From assembly GCF_015278255.1 (NCBI RefSeq), contig NZ_JADIJC010000002.1, positions 333,601-397,600 of the forward strand: a stretch of DNA of 64,000 bases, read 5' to 3'. Below, one piece after another: positions 15,080-22,645 of the stretch (its first letter is position 1; each line of letters opens with the position of its first letter). Both the position numbers and the translations under genes were made by a program. The notes below the pieces were generated by a model. It saw only the letters and a program-made list of their open reading frames with translations. It searched no databases and was not told the DNA's origin. Origin of the DNA: Microbacterium hibisci. GTDB lineage: Bacteria > Actinomycetota > Actinomycetes > Actinomycetales > Microbacteriaceae.

Positions 15080-16434
15080 GGCGCGAGGCGCGTCGGACCG
15101 CGGAACAGGTAGGTGACCTCGCGGATCGACGACTCGCCGAGCAGCAGCATCAGCACGCGCGCGAGGCCCATCCCGAACCCGCCGTGCGGCGGCGCGCCGT
15201 AACGGAAGAAGTCGAAGTAGAAGTCGAGGTGCTCGGCACCGAGACCCTTCTCCTTCGCCTGCTCGATCAGCACGTCGACGCGGTGCTCGCGTTGCGCGCC
15301 CGTGGTGATCTCGACGCCCTTGAAGAGGAGGTCGTACGACTTGGTCAGCCCGGTCTCCTCGTCGCGCATGTGGTAGAACGCGCGGATCTCGGGGTGGTAG
15401 TCCGTGATGAAGACGAACTGGTGGCCGTAGGTCTCCTCGACGTAGGCCGAGATCTGGCGCTCGCCCTCGGGGTCGAGGTCGCCGTCGGTGCGGGGGATCT
15501 CGTAGCCGCGGCTCTTGACGATCTCGCGCGCCTCGGCGAGCGGGATGCGCGGGAACGGGATGGCGGGAACCTGCACCTCGAGGCCGAAGAGCTCCTCGAT
15601 CTCGGCGCCGTGCTTGTCCTTGACGGCCTGGAACGCCGTCTGCAGGAGCTCCTCCTGCATGCGCGCGACGTCCTCGTGCGAGTCGATCCAGCTGATCTCG
15701 GCGTCGACCGACGTGAACTCCGTCGCGTGGCGGGAGGTGAACGAGGGGTCGGCGCGGAAGGCGGGCGCGATCTCGAAGATCTTGCCGAAGCCCGCGACCT
15801 GCGCCATCTGCTTGAAGAACTGCGGCGACTGCGCGAGGTAGGCCGTCTTGTCTTCGAAGTACTCGACCGAGAACAGCTCCGCGTTGGACTCGGATGCCGA
15901 GGCCATGAGCTTCGGCGAGTGCACCTCGATGTAGTCGCGCTCGATCCAGTAGGAGCGGAACGCGTGCTCGAGCGTGGTCTGCACGCGGAAGATGAGGTTG
16001 TTGCGACGCTGACGGAGGTCGAGGAAGCGCCAGTCCATGCGCTTGTCGAGGCCCGAGTCCGCCGCGATCGGCGTCTCGGGGAGCGCGGCGGCCGCGATGT
16101 CGAGGGCGCCGATCTTGATCTCCACGCCGCCGAGCTTGACGCGCTCGTCGTGCTTGAGCTCGCCGGTCACCGTCAGGAACGTGCCCGTGGCGAGGTTCGA
16201 GATGAGGTCGGTGAGGGCGAGGGCCGCGGCATCCTGGGTTTCGGCAGGCTCAACCGCCGCAGAGGGGTCCGCGGGACGCGTCGCCGGGTTCACCAGCTGC
16301 ACCGCACCAGACTCGTCGCGGAGGATGACGAACTGCACCTTCTTCTGATCGCGGACCGTCTCGACCCATCCGGAGACGGAGACGGGACCGTCGGCGAGGT
16401 CCTGAAGCTGCTTGACGAGGACGCGTTCACTCAC
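15076..16434 (-). CDS. aspS: aspartyl-tRNA synthetase, archaeal-type (probably non-discriminating)
   Basis: A class IIb synthetase of 452 residues. An N-terminal OB-fold anticodon-binding domain (SGWVETVRDQKKVQFVILRD) is followed by the catalytic domain, with motif 2 in AFRADPSFTSRHATEFTSVD and motif 3 in GGFGMGLARVLMLLLG. It lacks the GAD insertion that brings bacterial AspRS to about 590 residues, so it is the archaeal/eukaryotic-type short form, commonly annotated as acting on tRNA-Asp and tRNA-Asn. The start is taken as GTG 16434 because TAGACT lies eight bases upstream; TTG 16443 overlaps that hexamer. Confidence 0.93.
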   Translation of the reverse strand: MSERVLVKQLQDLADGPVSVSGWVETVRDQKKVQFVILRDESGAVQLVNPATRPADPSAAVEPAETQDAAALALTDLISNLATGTFLTVTGELKHDERVKLGGVEIKIGALDIAAAALPETPIAADSGLDKRMDWRFLDLRQRRNNLIFRVQTTLEHAFRSYWIERDYIEVHSPKLMASASESNAELFSVEYFEDKTAYLAQSPQFFKQMAQVAGFGKIFEIAPAFRADPSFTSRHATEFTSVDAEISWIDSHEDVARMQEELLQTAFQAVKDKHGAEIEELFGLEVQVPAIPFPRIPLAEAREIVKSRGYEIPRTDGDLDPEGERQISAYVEETYGHQFVFITDYHPEIRAFYHMRDEETGLTKSYDLLFKGVEITTGAQREHRVDVLIEQAKEKGLGAEHLDFYFDFFRYGAPPHGGFGMGLARVLMLLLGESSIREVTYLFRGPTRLAP

Positions 16435-16442
16435 GAGCGACA

Positions 16443-16448
16443 AGTCTA
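16443..16448 (-). promoter_or_regulatory. -10 element of aspS
   Basis: TAGACT on the minus strand, eight bases before GTG 16434. It overlaps the alternative TTG start, which is why the GTG is preferred. Confidence 0.45.
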
Positions 16449-16642
16449 CGTCGACGCGACGCGGGTACCTGCTCGAGAGCGGCGGCGCTGTGCGGCGCGC
16501 GCCGCACGGCCTGGGGCCGACCCCACCGGCATCCGGGGGTCTGCACCCGGGAATCGTTCATCTCCGGCCCGTAACGTGGAAAGCGTCGCGCCGGACGGTC
16601 GCGGCCGCCGCCAGGTGACGACGACGGACGGGACCCCGACGA

Positions 16643-17314
16643 ATGACCGCTGCGACGACGACCGACGGATCGTGGCTGAGCGCCCTCGCGGACTGGGCCG
16701 TATCGCTGATGGACGTGATCGGCCCCGCAGGCGCCGGGATCGCGATCGCGATGGAGAACCTGTTCCCGCCGCTGCCGAGCGAGGTGATCCTGCCGATGGC
16801 GGGACTCGCGGCCAGCCGCGGTTCGTTCTCCGTCGTCGAGGCGCTGGTCTGGACGACGGTCGGCTCGGTCGTCGGCGCGCTGATGCTGTACGGCCTCGGC
16901 GCATGGCTCGGCGTCGCGAGGCTCCGGGCCATCGCGACGAAGGTGCCACTGCTGCACCCGGAAGACATCGATCGCACCGTCGCGTGGTTCGAGCGCCACG
17001 GTGGCAAGGCGGTCTTCTTCGGCCGGATGATCCCGATCTTCCGCAGTCTCATCTCGATCCCCGCCGGCATCACGCGCATGCCGGTGTGGCGGTTCACGCT
17101 GCTGACGGCGGCGGGGAGCATCATCTGGAACTCGATCTTCGTCTTCTCGGGCTTCTTCCTGGGGGAGTCGTGGCACATCGTGGAGCGCTACGCCGACATC
17201 CTCCAGTACGTCGTCATCGCGGCGGCCGTGATCGGGGTGGCCTGGTTCCTCTACGTGCGGGTGCGCGCGCTGCTCGAGTCGCGGTCGGGCGGGCCCGAGC
17301 CCGAGCTCGACTGA
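16643..17314 (+). CDS. DedA-family membrane protein
   Basis: A membrane protein of 223 residues of the DedA/SNARE-associated family, which in other bacteria flips lipid carriers such as undecaprenyl phosphate. Signature segments are ENLFPPLPSEVILPMAG at about residues 33-49 (re-entrant loop with the conserved Glu) and FFGRMIPIFRSLISIPAG at about 128-145 (conserved Arg pair). The C-terminal helix is followed by an acidic, Pro-rich tail. The ATG has no strong ribosome binding site. It stands alone between divergent aspS and the cytochrome c cluster. Confidence 0.9.
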   Translation: MTAATTTDGSWLSALADWAVSLMDVIGPAGAGIAIAMENLFPPLPSEVILPMAGLAASRGSFSVVEALVWTTVGSVVGALMLYGLGAWLGVARLRAIATKVPLLHPEDIDRTVAWFERHGGKAVFFGRMIPIFRSLISIPAGITRMPVWRFTLLTAAGSIIWNSIFVFSGFFLGESWHIVERYADILQYVVIAAAVIGVAWFLYVRVRALLESRSGGPEPELD

Positions 17315-17376
17315 CGCCGGGATCGACGGGCCTGGGGCTGGGGGAACGCTCAGCCGGTCCACAGAACCCGCGCACG

Positions 17377-17382
17377 TAGACT
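17377..17382 (+). promoter_or_regulatory. -10 element of the cytochrome c cluster, leaderless type
   Basis: TAGACT ends six bases before GTG 17389, the first gene of the histidine phosphatase/ccs cluster. Confidence 0.5.
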
Positions 17383-17388
17383 GGTCGG

Positions 17389-18018
17389 GTGCCCGCCGAT
17401 CGCCTCCATCTCGTGCGCCATGGAGAGGTTCACAACCCCGCCCGCGTGCTCTACGGGCGACTGCCCGGTTACGGGCTGAGCGCCGATGGGCGCCGCATGG
17501 CCCGGCAGGCCGCCGAGTACGTGAAGTCGCTGGACCGTCCGGTCACCGCCCTCATCTGCTCACCCCTCCAGCGCACGCAGGAGTCGGCGGAGCCGTTCAC
17601 TGAGCTCTTCGGCCTCGAGCCCGTCATCGACGACCGGGTCATCGAGCCGACGAACGTCTTCGAGGGCAAGCGCATGGCGATCGCCCTCGTGAACCCCTGG
17701 AACTGGCGGCACCTCAGCAAGCCCGCGCTGCCGAGCTGGGGCGAGCCCTACGCCGACGTCGTGGGTCGCATGAACAAGGCGATGACGGAGGCGTGGGATG
17801 CCGCGGACTCGGGCGACGTCGTCATCGTGGCGCATCAGCTCCCGATCTGGATCACCCACCTCGCCGTCGCCGGGCTTCCGCTCCGGCACGACCCCCGCGC
17901 GCGACGCTGCGCGCTGTCGAGCGTGACGAGCTTCGAGATGGTCGACGGCAAGTGGACCGAGACCGCCTACGCCGAGCCGGCGTCGACGGCCGGTGCGGTG
18001 GATGTGGGAGCGGTATGA
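17389..18018 (+). CDS. histidine phosphatase (phosphoglycerate mutase-like)
   Basis: A protein of 209 residues from the histidine phosphatase superfamily. The catalytic RHG is at 10-12 (HLVRHGEVHN), a second conserved Arg is in CSPLQRTQESAEPF, and the second His is in VIVAHQLPIW. Its substrate is unknown; the gene is first in the ccs cluster, as the equivalent gene is in mycobacteria (Rv0525 type). Its stop overlaps the start of the thioredoxin-like gene as ATGA. Confidence 0.9.
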   Translation: MPADRLHLVRHGEVHNPARVLYGRLPGYGLSADGRRMARQAAEYVKSLDRPVTALICSPLQRTQESAEPFTELFGLEPVIDDRVIEPTNVFEGKRMAIALVNPWNWRHLSKPALPSWGEPYADVVGRMNKAMTEAWDAADSGDVVIVAHQLPIWITHLAVAGLPLRHDPRARRCALSSVTSFEMVDGKWTETAYAEPASTAGAVDVGAV

Positions 18019-18671
18019 GTCAGCCGGTCGTGGAGCGAGCCTGCGAGTCGAAACGTCCTGGGCGCGGCGCGCGCCTGCGGGCGGCGGCATCCGCTCTTCT
18101 CATCGTCGGACTGATCGGCGGCCTCGCCGCGTGCACGAGCGATCCGCTTGCCGAGCAGTACCGTTCCGGTGACAACAAGGGCTTCGTCGCCGCCGACGGG
18201 TTCCGCGTCGACCCCATCGACTCCGCGGAGCGCACCGATCCCGTGGAGTTCGACGCGGTGCTCGACACGGGCGACACGACCTCGAGCGCCGACTACGCCG
18301 GTGACGTGCTGGTCGTCAACTTCTGGTACGCCGGATGCGCCCCCTGCCGGGTCGAGGCCCCGGTGCTGGCGGCGGCCGACGCCGAGTTCGAGGGCGAGGA
18401 CGTGTCGTTCCTCGGGGTGAACCTCTACGACGGCGCCGAGGCGTCGCTGGCGTTCGCCGACACCTACGGCGTCACCTACCCGAGCGCGCTGGCGACCGAG
18501 GACGGCTCGATCAAGCTGGCGTTCGCGGGCGAGACCCCGCTCAACGCGGTGCCCGTGACGCTCGTGCTCGACAAGGAGGGGCGCGTCGCCGCGCGCCTCA
18601 TCGGCCAGATCAAGGCCGAAGACGCGTCGATCCTCGAGACGATCGTCCGCGACACCCTGGAGGAGCCGTGA
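18015..18671 (+). CDS. TlpA/ResA-like thioredoxin lipoprotein of cytochrome c maturation
   Basis: A membrane-anchored extracytoplasmic thioredoxin of 218 residues. A lipoprotein signal ends in the lipobox LAAC with Cys40. The redox CxxC is C108-A-P-C111 in FWYAGCAPCRVEAP, and the cis-Pro loop is NAVPVTLVLD. It is expected to reduce the apocytochrome c CXXCH disulfide before heme attachment, receiving electrons from CcdA. Coupled by ATGA to the previous gene and by GTGA to ccdA. Confidence 0.92.
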   Translation: MSQPVVERACESKRPGRGARLRAAASALLIVGLIGGLAACTSDPLAEQYRSGDNKGFVAADGFRVDPIDSAERTDPVEFDAVLDTGDTTSSADYAGDVLVVNFWYAGCAPCRVEAPVLAAADAEFEGEDVSFLGVNLYDGAEASLAFADTYGVTYPSALATEDGSIKLAFAGETPLNAVPVTLVLDKEGRVAARLIGQIKAEDASILETIVRDTLEEP

Positions 18672-19498
18672 ACCTCGGCGCGCTCGTCGCCGACGGCTCG
18701 CTCCTGATCGCGATCCCGATCGCGGTGCTGGCCGGCGCCATCTCGTTCCTCTCGCCGTGCGTGCTGCCGCTCGTGCCCGGGTACCTGGGCTTCATCGGCG
18801 GGGCGGTGAGCCCGCGGCCGGCACAAGTTGCCGTCGGCACCGCCACCCGGTCGGCGCGCGAGCGAGGAACGGGCGAGACGGGACACGCCGCGCCGACGGC
18901 AGGCGCTGAACCCGCCCCCGCGCGCGGCCGCCTCGTGCTCGGCGTGCTCCTGTTCATCGCCGGGTTCACCGTCGTGTTCGTCAGCATGGCGATGCTCGGC
19001 GGCACCCTCGGCCGCTTCCTCCTCGAGTACGCGGACCTCATCACGCGGATCCTCGGCGTCGTGATCATCGCGATGGGTCTCGTCTTCATCGGCTGGTTCG
19101 GGCGCGCACAGCGGATCGCCCGCCCCCAGGTGCGCGGCAACCTCGGCCTCATCGGCGCCCCGCTCCTGGGCATCGCGCTCGGCATCGGCTGGGCCCCGTG
19201 CATCGGCCCCACCCTCGCCGTCATCCTCACGATGGCCTTCGACTCCGGTTCGGCCGCGCGTGCGGCGCTGCTCGGCGTCGCGTACTCGCTGGGGCTCGGC
19301 ATCCCGTTCCTCCTCCTCACCCTCGGGTTCGGCTGGGCCACCCGCTCCGTCTCTTTCGTGCGGCGCCACATCCGCGTGGTCAACCTCGTGGGTGGGGCCC
19401 TGCTGATCGTGCTGGGGCTGCTCATGGTGACCGGCGTCTGGACCGCCGTCATGGCGCAGCTGCAGGGGGTGTTCGCCAGTGTCCCGGCCCCGCTCTGA
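18668..19498 (+). CDS. ccdA: CcdA-type thiol-disulfide electron transporter
   Basis: A membrane protein of 276 residues with six helices that passes electrons from cytosolic thioredoxin to the extracytoplasmic TlpA-like protein. The two catalytic cysteines are Cys31 in FLSPCVLPLVPGY and Cys178 in GWAPCIGPTLA. Residues about 48-88 are a hydrophilic Ala/Pro-rich insertion between helices 1 and 2, seen in other actinobacterial CcdA proteins. GTG start overlapping the previous stop. Confidence 0.94.
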   Translation: MNLGALVADGSLLIAIPIAVLAGAISFLSPCVLPLVPGYLGFIGGAVSPRPAQVAVGTATRSARERGTGETGHAAPTAGAEPAPARGRLVLGVLLFIAGFTVVFVSMAMLGGTLGRFLLEYADLITRILGVVIIAMGLVFIGWFGRAQRIARPQVRGNLGLIGAPLLGIALGIGWAPCIGPTLAVILTMAFDSGSAARAALLGVAYSLGLGIPFLLLTLGFGWATRSVSFVRRHIRVVNLVGGALLIVLGLLMVTGVWTAVMAQLQGVFASVPAPL

Positions 19499-21266
19499 CT
19501 CTCCGGAAGCGGTGAGCGACCGCGCGACCGACCCGCTCCGCCCCTCCGACCACGCCGACGGCGAGGACGCCGGCATCACCCAGCCTGCGCTCGGCGTCGT
19601 CGGGTGGCTGCGCTGGGGCTGGCGTCAGCTCACCTCGATGCGCACGGCGCTGGTGCTCCTGCTCCTGCTGGCGATCGCGGCGGTTCCCGGATCGCTCGTG
19701 CCGCAGCGCAGCGCCGACCCCAACGGCGTGCGCCAGTACTTCGTCGACAACCCCGACCTCGCGCCGGTGCTCGACAACCTGAGCCTGTTCGACGTCTACA
19801 CGTCGCCGTGGTTCTCGGCGATCTACATCCTGCTGTTCATCTCGCTCGTCGGCTGCGTCATCCCGCGTACGAAGCACCACTACAAGGCGATGCGCGCGCA
19901 GCCGCCGCGCACGCCCGCCCGGCTGTCGAGGCTGGACGTGCACCGGTCCGAGATCCTGGAGTACCAGGACGACACGGATGCCGCGGCCGCCGCGTCGACC
20001 GCGGTCGAGGCCGCTCGGCAGCAGCTCCGCAAGGCCGGGTACCGCGTGGCGCGGTACGACACCGCGAAGGCGCTCTCCGTCTCGGCGGAGCGCGGCTACC
20101 TGCGCGAGACGGGCAACCTCGTCTTCCACGCGTCGCTCGTGGGCGTGCTGCTCGCCGTGGGCATCGGCGGCGGCTTCACCTACACCGGGCAGACCGTGAT
20201 CATCGAGGGTCGCACGTGGGTCAACACGATGCTCGACTACACGTCGTTCAACCCCGGCCGCTTCGTCGACGAGGAGGCGCTGCAGCCGTACGCGCTGACC
20301 CTCGACGACTTCTCGCTGTCGTACGTGACCCCCGGTCAGCAGGGCGCCGGACAGGCGGGCGACTTCGTCGCGCACCTCACCACGCAGTTCCCCGACGCCG
20401 ACGCGACGGACGGCGAGGTGCGGGTCAACCACCCGCTCGAGATCGCCGGCGATCGCGTCTACCTGATGGGCAACGGCTACGCCCCGTCGATCACGATCCG
20501 CGACGCGCAGGGCGACGTCGTCTTCTCCGAGCCGGTGCCGTTCCTGCCCCAGGACAACAACATGACCTCGCAGGGCGTCGTGAAGGTGCCGGACGGCCTT
20601 CGCGAACAGGTCGGGCTGGTGGGCTTCTTCTATCCCACCGCGCAGGAACTCACCAACGGCGCCTTCACCTCGGTGTACGGCGACCTCGAGTACCCGATGC
20701 TGACGTTCTGGGTGTACTCCGGCGACCTCGGCATCAACGACGGCATCCCGCGGTCGGTCTACACGCTCGACCCGAGCGAGATGACCCAGCTGGCCGGCGG
20801 CGACTCCGGCGTCGAGTCGCTCGCCCTCAAGCCCGGCGAGACCGTCGACCTTCCCGACGGCCTCGGCACCGTCACGTTCGAGAACGAGGCCCCGGACGGC
20901 GCGAACGGCTTCCAGGACTCGGTCAAGCGCTACGTGTCGCTGTCGATCCACCGCGACGCCTCGGCCACGTGGGTGCTGGTGTTCGCGGTGCTGGCCCTGG
21001 CGGGCCTGCTCGCCGCCCTGTTCGTGCCGCGCCGCCGCCTGTGGGTCAAGGCGACGACGCAGGGGCACACGGTGCAGCTCGAATACGCCGGCCTCGCGCG
21101 GGGCGAGGACCCCTCGCTCGACGCCGCCGTCGCGCAGTTCGCGCAACGGCACCTCGCCTCACTCGCCGACCTCTCCGTTCTCGAATCGCGCACTTTGCAG
21201 GATCCGGCGCCGGAAAACCGCAAAGTGCGCGACTCGAATCCCGAATCGACCCCCGACGTAGACTGA
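19479..21266 (+). CDS. resB: ResB cytochrome c biogenesis protein
   Basis: A component of the system II heme-handling and cytochrome c synthase complex with CcsB. Up to 595 residues: two N-terminal helices around about 50-125 (ALVLLLLLAIAAVPGSLVPQ and the SPWFSAIYILLFISLVGC helix), a third near 215, a large extracytoplasmic domain, and a fourth helix near 500 (VLVFAVLALAGLLAALFVPR). GTG 19479 overlaps ccdA by 20 bases; GTG 19512 is an alternative start 11 codons later. The last 25 codons contain an 18-bp inverted repeat. Confidence 0.93.
   Translation: MSRPRSDSPEAVSDRATDPLRPSDHADGEDAGITQPALGVVGWLRWGWRQLTSMRTALVLLLLLAIAAVPGSLVPQRSADPNGVRQYFVDNPDLAPVLDNLSLFDVYTSPWFSAIYILLFISLVGCVIPRTKHHYKAMRAQPPRTPARLSRLDVHRSEILEYQDDTDAAAAASTAVEAARQQLRKAGYRVARYDTAKALSVSAERGYLRETGNLVFHASLVGVLLAVGIGGGFTYTGQTVIIEGRTWVNTMLDYTSFNPGRFVDEEALQPYALTLDDFSLSYVTPGQQGAGQAGDFVAHLTTQFPDADATDGEVRVNHPLEIAGDRVYLMGNGYAPSITIRDAQGDVVFSEPVPFLPQDNNMTSQGVVKVPDGLREQVGLVGFFYPTAQELTNGAFTSVYGDLEYPMLTFWVYSGDLGINDGIPRSVYTLDPSEMTQLAGGDSGVESLALKPGETVDLPDGLGTVTFENEAPDGANGFQDSVKRYVSLSIHRDASATWVLVFAVLALAGLLAALFVPRRRLWVKATTQGHTVQLEYAGLARGEDPSLDAAVAQFAQRHLASLADLSVLESRTLQDPAPENRKVRDSNPESTPDVD
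21181..21237. repeat. 18-bp inverted repeat at the 3' end of resB
   Basis: TCGAATCGCGCACTTTGC at 21181-21198 is repeated inverted at 21220-21237 with one mismatch, around 21 bases that contain CCGGCGCCGG. It encodes a non-conserved polar tail of ResB, so the sequence is probably selected as DNA or RNA structure: a REP-like element or an attenuator before ccsB. Confidence 0.6.
21259..21264 (+). promoter_or_regulatory. internal -10 element of ccsB
   Basis: TAGACT ends seven bases before ATG 21272 and overlaps the resB stop region, suggesting an internal promoter that lets ccsB be made independently. Confidence 0.4.
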
Positions 21267-21271
21267 GAGCC

Positions 21272-22381
21272 ATGCCCGACGCCACCCCCCTCACCCTCGA
21301 CGACGTCTCGGTGCTGCTGGTCTGGACGGCCATCGCGGTCTACGCACTCGCGTTCATCGCGTACGCGGTCGACCTGGCCCGGCGCGGCGCCGTCGCGGTG
21401 GATGAGAAGGATGCCGCGGTCGCGGCCCGCAGCGTGCGCGAGCGCGAGCTGGTGAACGCGGGCGGGGCCTCGTCGCGCACCGGCATCGTGGAGCAGCTGC
21501 GCGCGCAGGAGGCCGCTTCCGAGGAGGCGCTCAACGCCCCGGTGGGCCGCCGTGCGCGCCTGGTCTGGGCCCGCATCGGCACCTCGCTCACGGTCCTCGG
21601 ATTCCTCTTCCACCTGGGCGCCGACGTGACGCGCGGCATCGCCGCGGGCCGCGTGCCGTGGTCGAACATGTACGAGTTCGCCCTCACCGGGACGCTCCTC
21701 ATCGTCGCCGTCTACCTCGGCGTGCTTTTCCGTTACGACCTGCGGTTCCTCGGCACCTTCATCACGGGGCTCGTGGTCGTGCTGCTCGGCGGCACCGCGA
21801 TCTGGTTCTACACCGACATCGTGCCGCTGATGGACCCGCTCAAGTCGGTCTGGCTCGTCATCCACGTGTTCGTGGCCTCGCTCGCGACCGCGCTGTTCGC
21901 CCTCGCGTTCGGCCTCTCGGTGCTGCAGCTCATGCAGGCGCGTCGGGAGCGGCGGGTGGCGATGGCGGCGGGTGCGCAGGGCGCCGCGAAGAATGCGGAG
22001 ACGGATGCCGCGACCCCGGCTGCCGTGCCCGCCAAGACCGGTCCCGGCTTCCTGCGGACGCTGCCGAGCGCCGAGGCCCTCGAGTCGCTGGCGTACCGCT
22101 TCGCGATCCTCGGATTCATCTTCTGGACCTTCACGCTGATCGCCGGCTCGATCTGGGCGAACGACGCGTGGGGCCGCTACTGGGGCTTCGACACGAAGGA
22201 AGTCTGGACCTTCGTCATCTGGGTGCTCTACGCCGGCTACATCCACGCGCGCGCCACGCGCGGATGGCGCGGAGCGCGGTCGGCGTGGCTCTCGATCATC
22301 GGCTTCACCGCCGTGATCTTCAATTTCACCATCGTGAACATGTTCTTCAAGGGCCTCCACGCCTACTCCGGCCTGAGCTGA
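21272..22381 (+). CDS. ccsB: CcsB/ResC heme-handling cytochrome c synthase subunit
   Basis: A polytopic protein of 369 residues, partner of ResB in heme delivery and ligation to apocytochrome c. The Trp-rich heme-handling motif near the C-terminus reads WGRYWGFDTKEVW, followed by the FVIWVLYAGYIHARATRGW helix; conserved His residues flank the heme site (WLVIHVFVASLATALF). The central cytosolic loop around residues 230-265 is Ala-rich. The ATG is five bases after the resB stop and has its own -10 element. It ends the cluster, followed by a hairpin. Confidence 0.95.
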   Translation: MPDATPLTLDDVSVLLVWTAIAVYALAFIAYAVDLARRGAVAVDEKDAAVAARSVRERELVNAGGASSRTGIVEQLRAQEAASEEALNAPVGRRARLVWARIGTSLTVLGFLFHLGADVTRGIAAGRVPWSNMYEFALTGTLLIVAVYLGVLFRYDLRFLGTFITGLVVVLLGGTAIWFYTDIVPLMDPLKSVWLVIHVFVASLATALFALAFGLSVLQLMQARRERRVAMAAGAQGAAKNAETDAATPAAVPAKTGPGFLRTLPSAEALESLAYRFAILGFIFWTFTLIAGSIWANDAWGRYWGFDTKEVWTFVIWVLYAGYIHARATRGWRGARSAWLSIIGFTAVIFNFTIVNMFFKGLHAYSGLS

Positions 22382-22398
22382 AACCCCTTCCCTCCGCT

Positions 22399-22420
22399 CT
22401 CATGCCGCACCCGGCATGAG
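22399..22420 (+). terminator. hairpin after ccsB
   Basis: CTCATGCCG at 22399-22407 pairs perfectly with CGGCATGAG at 22412-22420 around CACC, 18 bases after the ccsB stop. No T-run follows, so its efficiency is uncertain. Confidence 0.5.
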
Positions 22421-22450
22421 GTGCGCGCGAAGGGAATATCCCAATCGCTC

Positions 22451-22480
22451 TTGACGCACGTCTCGCGGCGGGTCTAGCTT
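22451..22480 (+). promoter_or_regulatory. candidate promoter of the giant gene
   Basis: TTGACG at 22451-22456 and TAGCTT at 22475-22480 are separated by 18 bases. Transcription from here gives a leader of about 160 bases before ATG 22646, unlike the leaderless neighbours. The leader holds no hairpin or open reading frame I can support. Confidence 0.45.
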
Positions 22481-22645
22481 TGCCGCTGTCGGTCCGCCGT
22501 CGCGTCATCTTCGGGTAGGCGGCGCTCGGGGAACCGGCATTGGGGTTCGATGCATTGTCATCGCCGGGGTTCGGGGGAGCCGCGTAGCGGAACGAGTGCA
22601 CCGGCGCGTTGTTGTCACTTTCGTCGATCGAGCGACAGGCGCGTC

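Noticed and set aside
22550..22645. N-terminal extension of the giant protein from ATG 22550
   Set aside because: It would place 32 basic and Cys-containing residues before an otherwise normal signal peptide. It cannot be excluded, but ATG 22646 is the simpler start.
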